Shown piece by piece: positions 8,083 through 18,623 of a stretch of 34,539 nucleotides of DNA. The notes under the pieces are model-generated. The model did not search any database. It worked only from the letters and a program-made list of their open reading frames with translations, and had not been told where the DNA came from. This DNA comes from Acidobacteriota bacterium (GTDB taxonomy: Bacteria > Acidobacteriota > Vicinamibacteria > Vicinamibacterales > UBA8438). Location: contig JAPOYG010000188.1 in NCBI GenBank assembly GCA_026706755.1, forward strand, positions 1 to 34,539, given 5' to 3'. Numbering within the stretch: position 1 is the stretch's first letter; each line of letters opens with the position of its first letter. The position numbers were made by a program, and so were the translations under genes.

Positions 8083-8661
8083 ATGGTCCTCACGCCCTCG
8101 ACGATGCTCGCCCTGGGGACCCGCGCCCCCGACTTCACGCTTCCCGACGCCCTCGGGAACCGCGTGGCGCTGGCGGAGTTCGCCGGCGCCCCGGCCACCG
8201 TCATCGTCTTCCTGTGCAACCACTGCCCCTACGTGAAGCACCTGAAGACGGCGCTCGCGGAGTTCGCGCAGGAGTACCAGGCGCGAGAGGTGGCGGTGAT
8301 CGGCATCAACTCCAACGACGCCGCCGCCCACCCCGAGGACGGGCCGGAGGCGATGGCCCGCGACGTCGCCGAGTTCGGCTACGGCTTCCCCTACCTGATC
8401 GACGCCACGCAGGAGGTGGCGAAGGCGTACCGGGCCGCGTGCACCCCCGACTTCTTCGTCTTCGACGCCGCGCTCCGGTTGGCCTACCGGGGGCAGTTCG
8501 ACGACAGCCGGCCCGAGAACGTCACCGCGGTCACCGGGCGCGACCTGCGGGCCGCCGTCGATACCGTCGCCGCCGGCCAGCGCCCCACCGGCGATCAGCG
8601 GCCAAGCACCGGCTGCAACATCAAGTGGAAGCCGGGCAACGAGCCCGACTACTTCGGGTAG
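8083..8661 (+). CDS. Thioredoxin-fold redoxin (AhpC/TSA-like, CNHC active site)
   Basis: A 192-aa protein with ATG 8083 chosen because the family begins just before the segment LGTRAPDFTLPD; 19 upstream in-frame codons give low-complexity sequence. The active site is Cys45-Asn-His-Cys48 in FLCNHCPYVKHL, followed by VIGINSNDAAAHPEDG, GYGFPYLID, the cis-Pro loop CTPDFFVFD and the C-terminal stretch GCNIKWKPGNEPDYFG, which carries a third conserved Cys. This is the common thioredoxin-family/redoxin type of about 190 aa, probably reducing disulfides or peroxides. There is no signal peptide, so it acts in the cytoplasm. It lies 74 bases downstream of the propeller pair and could share its transcript, though its location differs from theirs. 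Confidence 0.9.
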   Translation: MVLTPSTMLALGTRAPDFTLPDALGNRVALAEFAGAPATVIVFLCNHCPYVKHLKTALAEFAQEYQAREVAVIGINSNDAAAHPEDGPEAMARDVAEFGYGFPYLIDATQEVAKAYRAACTPDFFVFDAALRLAYRGQFDDSRPENVTAVTGRDLRAAVDTVAAGQRPTGDQRPSTGCNIKWKPGNEPDYFG

Positions 8662-8697
8662 CGGTTGGAGCAGCCGCGATGCAGGGGGTGGGGCGTG

Positions 8698-8967
8698 TCA
8701 CTCTCCCCGCTGCTCGTTGCCGGGCAGCACAACGCGCTCGATCGTCAGCAGTCTCTGGTCGACCTTCCCGAGAGCGACCTCCACGTTCCGGAGTCGTTCG
8801 TCCAAGCCGTCGAAGCGGTTCTCCAGGCGGTCCATTCGGTTCTCCAGCCGTTCCATTCGGCTGCTCAGGCTGGTGTTCACGCCCTGGATCTGCGCGGACA
8901 GAAGCCCGCCGAGCAGCCCGGCGAGGACCACACCGGTTCCGATCAACCACTTCGTGTCGCCGGTCAT
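8698..8967 (-). CDS. Small membrane-anchored coiled-coil protein
   Basis: An 89-aa protein starting at ATG 8967, with GGGAG about 7 bases upstream. Residues 7-25 form one membrane helix (LIGTGVVLAGLLGGLLSA). Residues about 34-78 are a regular heptad series: RMERLEN, RMDRLEN, RFDGLDE, RLRNVEV, ALGKVDQ, RLLTIER. Leu or Ile at the a/d positions with charged flanks predicts a parallel coiled coil, so the product is probably an oligomeric rod anchored in the inner membrane. The first two heptads are nearly identical, a sign of local duplication. I do not recognise a named family. It is convergent with the redoxin gene (36-base gap) and lies just upstream of nothing on its own strand until the M28 peptidase, which ends 46 bases before its start. 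Confidence 0.7.
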   Translation of the reverse strand: MTGDTKWLIGTGVVLAGLLGGLLSAQIQGVNTSLSSRMERLENRMDRLENRFDGLDERLRNVEVALGKVDQRLLTIERVVLPGNEQRGE

Positions 8968-9013
8968 CGCGCCGCTCCCATCGTAGCACCGTCAGCCGGC
9001 ACGGGTTCCAGCC

Positions 9014-11068
9014 CTAGTCCCGGACCCGGGGCACGAGCTCCAGCACGACCCGCTCGCCCGAACGCAGGACGACCACCTCCGCCGGCTCGCCGACCTTCAG
9101 GAGGTCGAGCGCGTACATGTAGTCGTAGATGTTGGTGACCGTCCGTCCCGCGAGCCCGACGATGACGTCGCCGCCCTCGAGCCCGGCCTCGTCGGCGGGG
9201 CCGCCCCCGACGACGCCCGAGATCGCCAGCCCCTCGACGTCCTGCGAGTAGTCCGGGATCGTCCCCGTGAAGATCCGCATGGTGGCCCCGCCGCCGCGTT
9301 GCTGGACCTCCTCCACCCGGAGGAAGTCGGGCGCCTCCGGCCGGGCCAGCAGATCGGCGGTCACCGCCGTCGCGAGCTCGACGATGCGGTCGAGACCCTC
9401 GTAGTTGAGCGTGTGTGCGTCGTCCGTCGGCCGGTGGTAGTCCTCGTGGCTCCCGGTGAAGAAGTTGAGGCTCGGCACCTCCGCCGCGTTGAGGCTCCGG
9501 ACGTCGGTCGGGAGGTAGGGATCGGGGACCAGCGACAGGTCGAATCCCGTCCGTTCGTTGAGCTCCGTGACCAGGTCGGTCCAGATCGAGCTGCTGCCGG
9601 TCGCCTGCAGGGTGAGCGCGTTGTCGCGCAGGCGGCCGACCATGTCGAAGTTCAGGTAGGCGGCGATGTCGTCCATCGGCACCGGCGCCTGCGCGACGAA
9701 ATCCGCCGACCCGAGCAGCCCGAGCTCCTCCCCCGACCACAGGGCCAGGATGACGCCGCGGTTGCGCTCCGCCGACGCCAGCCGGGCGCCGGCCGCAAGC
9801 ACCACGGCCACACCCGAGGCGTTGTCGTCCGCGCCGTTGTGGATCTCACCCGCCTCGTCGCCGCGCGCCAGGGAGTCGCCGCCACGGCCGTAGCCGAGGT
9901 GATCGTAGTGCGCGCCGAGCAGGACGTACGGCCCTTCCGCCGCGACGCCGCCGGTCGGCGGCAGATAGCCGATGACGTTGTGCCCTGTCGCCTCCCGCTT
10001 CTCGACCCGCACGTCGAGGGTCGCCTCGAGCGGCAGGTCGAACCCGGCCACGTGCGGGTTGGCGCTGTCGAAGGAGGCCTGCACTTCTTCGAGGGGCCGT
10101 CCCGCGCTCTCGATGATCGCGGCGCCCAGGGCCCCGTTCACGGTCGCGGCTACGATGTCGGAATCGCTCACGGCGGTGTCGAAGCGGAGGGGCACGAGTG
10201 CCCCGGCGTTGGGAGAGCGGGGCCCGGTCACGACGATGAGTCCTCTGGCGCCCCGCTCGCGCGCCGCCGTCGCCTTGTAGCGGAGACCCGCGTAGCGCGC
10301 CAGGGTCGCGCGGAGCTCCCCCTCGGTGTCCTCGGGGAAGTAGCGGAGGACGACCACGATCTTGTCGGTGACGTCGAGCGTGGCGTAACTGTCGTAGCCG
10401 AAGTCATCCGTCTCCGGGACGGTGAGCCCGTAACCGGCGAAGACGAGGGGCCCCTCCACGGTGCCCGACTCCGAGAACGACAGCGCACGCACGGCCGGAC
10501 CCTCCTCGGCGGGCGGTGGCGGGGACACTGCCACGGCCGCACCGGGTGACGCCGGCGGCGCGGGAAGATTCGGCGGCGCGGGAGGATCGGGCGCCGCGGG
10601 AGGATCCGGCGGCGCTCCGCCTTGCACGTTGGAGGACACGGTGATCACGACGTTCCCCCGAGCTGTGACCTCCGACTCCGCAGAGTCGAGAGTGGCCTGT
10701 TCTGCGAGGAGTTCCCACGCGCCCGTCCCCGGCCCGATGGAGATCTCCTCGCCCTCGATCCGCAGCGTGGTGCCGGAATCGACGATCCCCGCCGTGTAGC
10801 GGAAGGGCTGCCGGAAGTCGGCCAGCGCCGGGAGCGGCACCGCACCGATGGCCTCGAACTGCTCGATGATGTAGTCGGCCGCCATCCGGATTCCCGGCGA
10901 GCCGGTCATGCGGCCCTCGAGCGCGTCGGCCGCCAGGTGCTCCACCAGGACCCGCGTGTCGAGCCGCGGCGGCTCCGCCGCCTCCTGTCCTGCGGTGGAA
11001 GGCGTGCCGGTCAGCAACAGTCCGGCGGCACAGGCAAGCGGCAGGCGTCCCTTCTTCAGTAGTGACAT
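9014..11068 (-). CDS. Secreted M28-family zinc aminopeptidase with PA-like insert and C-terminal PDZ domain
   Basis: A 684-aa protein. ATG 11068 is chosen because GAGGA lies upstream and a signal peptide begins here (KKGRLPLACAAGLLLTG). Residues about 200-345 resemble a protease-associated insert. The M28 core follows with the expected two-zinc ligands: His387 and Asp389 in GAHYDH, Asp414 in NGADDNASG, catalytic Glu447 and ligand Glu448 in SGEELGL, Asp475 in NFDMVGR and His545 in DYHRPTDD. Residues about 595-684 form a PDZ domain (VVGGGPADEAGLEGGDVIVG). M28 enzymes remove N-terminal amino acids from peptides; this one would act in the periplasm or outside the cell on scavenged protein. Residues 150-190 are an odd Pro-rich loop encoded by an 18-bp tandem repeat. 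The gene stands alone downstream of the Lhr helicase. Confidence 0.9.
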   Translation of the reverse strand: MSLLKKGRLPLACAAGLLLTGTPSTAGQEAAEPPRLDTRVLVEHLAADALEGRMTGSPGIRMAADYIIEQFEAIGAVPLPALADFRQPFRYTAGIVDSGTTLRIEGEEISIGPGTGAWELLAEQATLDSAESEVTARGNVVITVSSNVQGGAPPDPPAAPDPPAPPNLPAPPASPGAAVAVSPPPPAEEGPAVRALSFSESGTVEGPLVFAGYGLTVPETDDFGYDSYATLDVTDKIVVVLRYFPEDTEGELRATLARYAGLRYKATAARERGARGLIVVTGPRSPNAGALVPLRFDTAVSDSDIVAATVNGALGAAIIESAGRPLEEVQASFDSANPHVAGFDLPLEATLDVRVEKREATGHNVIGYLPPTGGVAAEGPYVLLGAHYDHLGYGRGGDSLARGDEAGEIHNGADDNASGVAVVLAAGARLASAERNRGVILALWSGEELGLLGSADFVAQAPVPMDDIAAYLNFDMVGRLRDNALTLQATGSSSIWTDLVTELNERTGFDLSLVPDPYLPTDVRSLNAAEVPSLNFFTGSHEDYHRPTDDAHTLNYEGLDRIVELATAVTADLLARPEAPDFLRVEEVQQRGGGATMRIFTGTIPDYSQDVEGLAISGVVGGGPADEAGLEGGDVIVGLAGRTVTNIYDYMYALDLLKVGEPAEVVVLRSGERVVLELVPRVRD
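10553..10615. repeat. 18-bp tandem repeat, 3.5 copies, inside the M28 peptidase gene
   Basis: Units begin at 10553, 10571 and 10589, with a half unit at 10607-10615. The unit is CGGCGGCGCGGGAGGATC with one to three changes per copy. It keeps frame and encodes six-residue blocks of the type APPDPP, forming a flexible Pro-rich linker between the N-terminal part and the PA-like region. Confidence 0.8.
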
Positions 11069-11172
11069 CGTTCCGTCCTCGTCTCGTCGGCGGTGTCGCG
11101 GCTTCCGGCGCCCCCCGCGGGTCGCCGGCCGGAGCCGGGAAAACGCCCCCACAGTAGCAGACGGGCCTCCGG

Positions 11173-11189
11173 CCGGGCGAATCGCCCGG
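11173..11189 (-). terminator. Hairpin downstream of the Lhr gene
   Basis: CCGGGCG, loop AAT, CGCCCGG: a 7-bp perfect stem 30 bases past the Lhr stop, within the 151-base gap before the M28 gene. No T-run follows, so this is a terminator candidate by position and stem strength only. The remainder of the gap (11069-11219) is GC-rich and shows nothing else clear. Confidence 0.35.
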
Positions 11190-11219
11190 TCCCGCCCTCC
11201 GGGCGAAGGGAGGCGGCCG

Positions 11220-14200
11220 TCAGGGTGCGGCGCCGGCAACCGCGGCGCCTCCGAGGTGCGGCGACACTTCCCCCGGCGGCAGCAGCTCCACCGTGTCGCC
11301 CGACAACGCGTTGATGCGCGCGCCCGGCGTCACTATGCCGGCCAGGTTGAGCGGATCGGCGGCGGCGACCCGCACGGCGGGACCGGCGCGACCCTCGCGG
11401 CGGACGACGCGCAGCAGCTCGACCGCGTCCGGTCGGGCGAACTGCTCGCCCACGAAGCCGGCCACGAAGCGCCCGCCGCGCACGTCGCCGCGGGCTTCCA
11501 GGCGTCGCAGCGCCTCCAGCACGTCCCGCCATGGAGGCATCAGCGTCTCGCGGCGCACGAGGTCGCGGAAGACCACGCCCCAGCGGAGCAGCAGCTGGCG
11601 CGCGAAGGCGTCGGCGCGGGCCCGCCGGCGGGCCGCCTCGGCGCCGCCGGCCGCTTCCGGCGCCGGCCGGGAACCGTCGTCGGACGGCTCGAGCAGGGCC
11701 CATCGTCCGGCGGCGTGGCGGGGCCGAGCGGCCCGGAACCGGCCCTCCCCCCGCCGCCGTCGCGGGTCGACGAGCGCGCGCAGGTTGTCGAATCCGTCCG
11801 CGGTTACGATCCCGGCCGCCACCAGCTCCCAGAGCCCGTCCTCGACCTCGCTCGCGAGCCGTCCCGTCTGCTGCACCAGGTCGCGCAGGAACGACGCTCC
11901 CCGGCGCCGGAGGGCGTCGAGGACGGCCGCGGCCGGATGGGACAGGACGCAGTCGGATCGCGGCCCGGCTCCGCCGTCCCCTGCCCCGGACTCCACGAGC
12001 CACTCGAGGTCCTGGCGCAGGAAGAGCGCCACCGGCGCGACCCGGGTGGGGCGCACGCGCCGCCGTCGGGCCGGAGCCCGCTCCGTGCCCGTCCCGCCGT
12101 CGACCGCGTCGAAAGCCGGATGGGGCGACAGGCGTCCCCACATCACCTCGCCCGAGAGGCAGAGCTGGTCGAGCATCTCCGGCTCGTAGTCCTGCACGCG
12201 GGCCCGGAGCACGTCGCGCTCCCAGGCCGCGGCCGAGATCTCGCACCCCTGAAGCTGCGTCACGACCTGGAGCAGCCCCGCCGCTCCGTGCTGGCGCGTC
12301 CCCGTGGCCAGGTGCTGCCAGCGCACCAGGAAGCGGACCAGGTCGGCGCTCGACACCGGCTCGATCTCCCGGCGCAGGCGACCCAGGGTCAGGCGGTGAA
12401 TGCGCGCCAGCACGCGCCGGTTGCACCACTCGATCTCCGCCCCGGCGGTGCGCCCGGAGGCCGTGAAGCGCCCCCGCAGCACCTGCCCCTCCCCCTCGAG
12501 CCGCGTCAGACCCGCCTCGACCCGGGGCGCCGGCACGGCCAGCGTCTCCGCCAGGACCGACGCGCGCAGCGGGCCGCTCGAGTCGAGCCATCCGCGGAGA
12601 ACCTCGACCACCGCCCCGTCGGCACTCTCCGGAACCGGCTGCTCGACGTCCGGAACGGGCGGCTCCTGCCGGCCGCCGGGGTGAATCGCCCGAACCAGAG
12701 CGGTCCGCTCGGTGGCCACCCAGAACGTTCCCGCGCCGGCCGCCGCCTGGAGGTGCGTCGCCCGCCGCGCGGCGATGAGCGGCTCGAGCCACGCCTCCCA
12801 GTCCGACCGCGGGGGCACCAGGCCCAGCGTCAGGAGCGCATCGTGCAACTCCTCGGGATCGCGCACCACCGGCCACGACTCGTGGGCGACCTCCGCGATC
12901 GCCGCCTCGTCGAGCGCTCCGATCTCGCCGTCGTCGGTCCCCAGCGTGCGGCGGAGCTGCACGGCGCGCGCCCGGCGCTCCTCCAGGGGCGCATCGTCCA
13001 GGAAGGCGTAGGGGTTCGCGTTCAGGATCTCGTGGCCGAACGGCGACGGCTCGGCGGTGTCGACGGCCCGCGTCTCGACCGTGCCCTCCTCGATTCCCTC
13101 CACCAGCTCCACGAGTCCCTCGACGTCCATGGCCTCGTGCAGGCAGTCGCGGATCGTCTCGTCGACCAGGGGATGATCGGGGATCCGGATCTCCCCGCTC
13201 AGGTTCTCCTGACACGCCACCTGATCCGGAAAGACCGCGGCCAGCAAGTCTTCCGTCCGCATCCGCAGGATGGGCGGCGGGACCTTGCGCCCACCCGCGA
13301 AGCGGAGCACGGCAAGGGCGCGCGTAGCGTTCCAGCGCCAGCGGGCCCCGAACATCGGGGCGGGCAGCATCGCCTGCGTCAGCACGTCGGCAAGCGTCGC
13401 CGGGCGAAGGAAGCGGAACACGATCTCCAGCGGAAAGCTGTGCTGCTCGGCGAGGGAGATCACGACGCCGTTGTCGGTGGCGGCGGCCTGCAGCTCGACG
13501 TTGAAGCTGCGGCAGAAGCGCTTGCGGAGCGCGAGTCCCCAGGCGCGGTTGATGCGCGCCCCGAGCGGGGCGTGCAGAACGAGCTGCATGCCGCCCCCCT
13601 CGTCGAAGAAGCGCTCCGCCACGAGCGTCCGGCGCGACGGCACCGCCCCGAGCGCCGCGACCCCCGCCCGGACGTAGGCCACCAGTTGCTCCGCCCCCGA
13701 CCGATCGACGCCGCACTCGCGCCCGACCAGCGCCGCCGCGTCCGCCCCGTCTCGCGACGCATCGTCCGGAGCCGCAACGAGCTCGCGGATCTCCGCGACC
13801 TCGTCGGAGAGCTCCCGCGTCCGCCCGGGCGCCTCGCCGAGCCAGAACGGAACCGTCGGCGCCGCGCCGCGGGCGTCCTCCACCCGCACGCGCCCCGCCT
13901 CCACCCGGCGAATGCGCCACGACGTGGTCCCGAGCAGGAACACGTCGCCCGCCATGCTCTCTACCGCGAAGTCCTCGTCGACCGTGCCTACGGTCGTCCC
14001 CTCCGGCTCCGCCACCACCAGGTAGTTGGCGTTGTCCGGAATCGCCCCGCCCGACGTGATCGCGGCCAGCCGCGCCCCGCGCCTTCCCCGCAGGACGCCG
14101 TTCACGCGGTCGCGGTGGAGCCACGTGCCGTGCCGGCCGCGCGACGAAGCGATGCCGTCCGAGAGCATGGCCACCACGGCATCGAACTGCGCCCGCGGAA

Positions 14201-15590
14201 GGTCGCGGTAGGGCGCCGCCGTCCGGACCAGCGCGAAGAGGTCGTCCTCGCGCCAGGCCCCCGTCGCGGCGGCGGCGACGATCTGCTGGGCGAGAACGTC
14301 GCGCGGCCAGGGACGCATGCGCCGCTCGTCGAGGGCGCCGCGGCGAATGGCGCGGACGATCGCCGCGCACTCGACCAGCTCGTCACGCGTCGTGGCGAAG
14401 AAACGCCCCTTCGGGACGAAGGACGGGTCCACCTTGTGTCCGGACCGTCCGATGCGCTGGAGCGCCACCGCGATGGAGCGCGGCGTCCCCACCTGGCACA
14501 CCAGATCGACCGATCCGACGTCGATGCCGAGCTCGAGGGAGGCCGTGGCCACCACCGCCCGCAGCCGCCCCTCCTTGAGCGCGAGCTCGGCCGTCTGCCG
14601 CAACTGGCGCGAGAGGCTGCCGTGGTGGGCGAGCACGGCGTCGCCGCCGAGGCGTTCCGCGAGGTGGTGGGCGACCCGCTCGGCCAGCCGCCGGGTGTTG
14701 ACGAAGACGATCGTGGTGCGATGGGCGAGCGCGAGCTCGGCGACGCGGTCGTAGATCTCGCCCCACATGCCGTTGGTGGCGACGGCGCCGAGCTCCTCGT
14801 GCGGCACCTCCACCGCGACGTCGAGCGCCCGCCGGTGCCCGGAGTCGACGACCGACACCGGAGGCCAGACCGGCTCGGCGGCGGGCAGCGGACGCGCCGG
14901 CGCCGGCCCGCCGTCCACCGCCGCGCCGGTGAGGAAGCGGGCCACCTCCCGGATCGGCTTGACGGTTGCGGAGAGCCCGATGCGCTGGGGCCTGGCGCCG
15001 TCGCTCTCCGCGACCAGGCGGTCGAGGCGGGCCAGGGTCAGCGCGAGGTGCGAGCCCCGCTTGTCGTCGATCACGGCGTGGATCTCGTCGACGATGACCG
15101 TCTCGGCCGTCGACAGCATCCGCCGGCTGCGCTCCGCCGTCAGCAGGATGAACAGCGACTCCGGCGTCGTCACCAGGATGTGAGGCGGGCGGCGCACCAT
15201 CTGCTCGCGATCCCACGTGGGGGTGTCGCCGGTCCGCACCGCGGTGCGGATCTCCCGAACCGGCCCGCCCCCGGCCGCCGCGAGCTCCGCGATCTCGCCG
15301 AGGGGCCCTTCCAGGTTCCTCTGGATGTCGCTGCTGAGCGCCTTGAGAGGCGAGACGTAGACCACCGAGGTCCGGTCCTCCAGCGTGTCGCGCGCGGATC
15401 GCGCAACCAGCCGGTCGAGGCAGATCAGGAACGCCGCGAGCGTCTTGCCGGACCCCGTGGGGGCGGAGATGAGCACGTCTCCGCCGGCCCGTATGCGCGG
15501 CCAGGCCTCGAGCTGCGCGGCCGTCGCGGCCGCGAACCGCTCCCCGAACCAGGCGCTGGTGATCGGGTGAAAGTCCTGCAACGGCCGCAC
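11220..15590 (-). CDS. lhr: Lhr-type large ATP-dependent helicase
   Basis: A 1456-aa protein, close to the length of full Lhr proteins (about 1,500 aa), so the long C-terminal region is present in addition to the core. Motifs of a superfamily 2 helicase are clear: the Q-motif region TAAQLEAWPRIRAG, Walker A PTGSGKT with Lys49, motif Ia YVSPLKAL, VTTPESL, the DEIH box at 168-171 (IVDEIHAVIDDKRG), motif III LSAT, motif IV IVFVNTRR and motif VI QRIGRSGH. Lhr proteins unwind DNA:RNA hybrids and forked DNA and belong to the DNA-damage response. The start is GTG 15590, with no SD ahead of it; a TAGACT about 7 bases upstream would suit a leaderless transcript. It is divergent from the histidine kinase at 15685, with a 94-base gap. 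Confidence 0.93.
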   Translation of the reverse strand: MRPLQDFHPITSAWFGERFAAATAAQLEAWPRIRAGGDVLISAPTGSGKTLAAFLICLDRLVARSARDTLEDRTSVVYVSPLKALSSDIQRNLEGPLGEIAELAAAGGGPVREIRTAVRTGDTPTWDREQMVRRPPHILVTTPESLFILLTAERSRRMLSTAETVIVDEIHAVIDDKRGSHLALTLARLDRLVAESDGARPQRIGLSATVKPIREVARFLTGAAVDGGPAPARPLPAAEPVWPPVSVVDSGHRRALDVAVEVPHEELGAVATNGMWGEIYDRVAELALAHRTTIVFVNTRRLAERVAHHLAERLGGDAVLAHHGSLSRQLRQTAELALKEGRLRAVVATASLELGIDVGSVDLVCQVGTPRSIAVALQRIGRSGHKVDPSFVPKGRFFATTRDELVECAAIVRAIRRGALDERRMRPWPRDVLAQQIVAAAATGAWREDDLFALVRTAAPYRDLPRAQFDAVVAMLSDGIASSRGRHGTWLHRDRVNGVLRGRRGARLAAITSGGAIPDNANYLVVAEPEGTTVGTVDEDFAVESMAGDVFLLGTTSWRIRRVEAGRVRVEDARGAAPTVPFWLGEAPGRTRELSDEVAEIRELVAAPDDASRDGADAAALVGRECGVDRSGAEQLVAYVRAGVAALGAVPSRRTLVAERFFDEGGGMQLVLHAPLGARINRAWGLALRKRFCRSFNVELQAAATDNGVVISLAEQHSFPLEIVFRFLRPATLADVLTQAMLPAPMFGARWRWNATRALAVLRFAGGRKVPPPILRMRTEDLLAAVFPDQVACQENLSGEIRIPDHPLVDETIRDCLHEAMDVEGLVELVEGIEEGTVETRAVDTAEPSPFGHEILNANPYAFLDDAPLEERRARAVQLRRTLGTDDGEIGALDEAAIAEVAHESWPVVRDPEELHDALLTLGLVPPRSDWEAWLEPLIAARRATHLQAAAGAGTFWVATERTALVRAIHPGGRQEPPVPDVEQPVPESADGAVVEVLRGWLDSSGPLRASVLAETLAVPAPRVEAGLTRLEGEGQVLRGRFTASGRTAGAEIEWCNRRVLARIHRLTLGRLRREIEPVSSADLVRFLVRWQHLATGTRQHGAAGLLQVVTQLQGCEISAAAWERDVLRARVQDYEPEMLDQLCLSGEVMWGRLSPHPAFDAVDGGTGTERAPARRRRVRPTRVAPVALFLRQDLEWLVESGAGDGGAGPRSDCVLSHPAAAVLDALRRRGASFLRDLVQQTGRLASEVEDGLWELVAAGIVTADGFDNLRALVDPRRRRGEGRFRAARPRHAAGRWALLEPSDDGSRPAPEAAGGAEAARRRARADAFARQLLLRWGVVFRDLVRRETLMPPWRDVLEALRRLEARGDVRGGRFVAGFVGEQFARPDAVELLRVVRREGRAGPAVRVAAADPLNLAGIVTPGARINALSGDTVELLPPGEVSPHLGGAAVAGAAP

Positions 15591-15684
15591 AGCAATAGTC
15601 TACGCGCTGAGGCCGGTCCCGGGCGCGTCCGGCGCAGGCGGGGTGATCGGATCGGCGGCGCGCGGGGTAGGATGCGTGAGAGCC

Positions 15685-17714
<2,030 letters not shown>

Positions 17715-17718
<4 letters not shown>

Positions 17719-18611
17719 GCCGGGACGCGGGCTCCGCGTGCATCCTCGTCGTGGACGACTCCGCGGCGGACCGCGAGCTGGCGGGACGCCTGCTCGCCAG
17801 GGCCTCCCTCGACGTGCTGCACGCCGGGGACGGGCAGGAAGGCCTGGCCCGCATGGCCGCGCACGACGTCGATCTCGTGCTGACCGATCTCGTGATGCCG
17901 ACGCTCGACGGCCTGGCTTTCGTGGAGCGCGCGAAATCCGAGCACCCGCTCGTCCCGGTGGTGCTCATGACGGCCCGCGGCAGCGAGGAGATCGCCGTTC
18001 AGGCGCTGGAGGCGGGAGCCGCAAGCTACGTCCCGAAGAAGGCGCTCGCCCGCGACCTCGTCGAGGTGGTTCAGCGCATGCTCGCCGCCTCGCACGAGCA
18101 GCGCAGCTACGCGCGACTCCTCGGGCGGCTGCGGGCTGCGTCGTTCGTGCTGGAGAACGATCCCGAGCTGATCTCGTCTCTCGTCAGCTACCTGACGCAG
18201 GTTCTGCGCGACTCGGCCATGTTCGACGAGTCGGACTGCCATCGCATCTCGACCGCTCTCGACGAAGCCCTGACGAACGCCTACTACCACGGCAATCTGG
18301 AGGTGCGTTCCGAGATCCGCGAGCACGATTCCCGCGCCTACCGCATGCTCGCCGAGCGCCGCCGGCATCTCGCGCCCTACCGGGATCGGCAGATCCTCGT
18401 GCGCGCCAGCCTCACGTCCGACGAGGCGTCGTTCGTCATCAAGGACGGAGGGCGGGGCTTCGACGTCGACGCCGTGCGCGACCCGACGCGACCCGAGAAT
18501 CTCGAGAGCCCGAGCGGCCGCGGGATCTTCCTGATGCGGACGTTCCTGGACGACGTGCGCTACAACGCGGCCGGCAACCAGGTGACGCTGCTCAAGCGGC
18601 GCCGGGCGTAA
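17715..18611 (+). CDS. Response regulator fused to an RsbW/SpoIIAB-like ATPase domain
   Basis: A 298-aa protein whose ATG overlaps the kinase stop (ATGA). The receiver (7-125) has acidic residues Asp14-Asp15, phospho-acceptor Asp58 in LTDLVMPTLDG, Thr86 and Lys108 or Lys109. After a linker helix, residues about 145-298 form a GHKL ATPase of the anti-sigma/serine kinase type: N-box DEALTNAYYHGN, G1 KDGGRGFD and G2 SGRGIFLMRTFLDDV. This matches RsbW-like kinases, which bind a sigma factor and phosphorylate a STAS antagonist, and not histidine kinases, since no HisKA precedes it. A roughly 40-residue insert lies between N-box and G1 (EIREHDSRAYRMLAERRR). The inferred logic: phosphorylation of Asp58 by the upstream HPt switches the ATPase, whose substrate may be the STAS protein encoded at 19817-20173. 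Confidence 0.88.
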
Positions 18612-18623
18612 CCGTGCTCGCGG

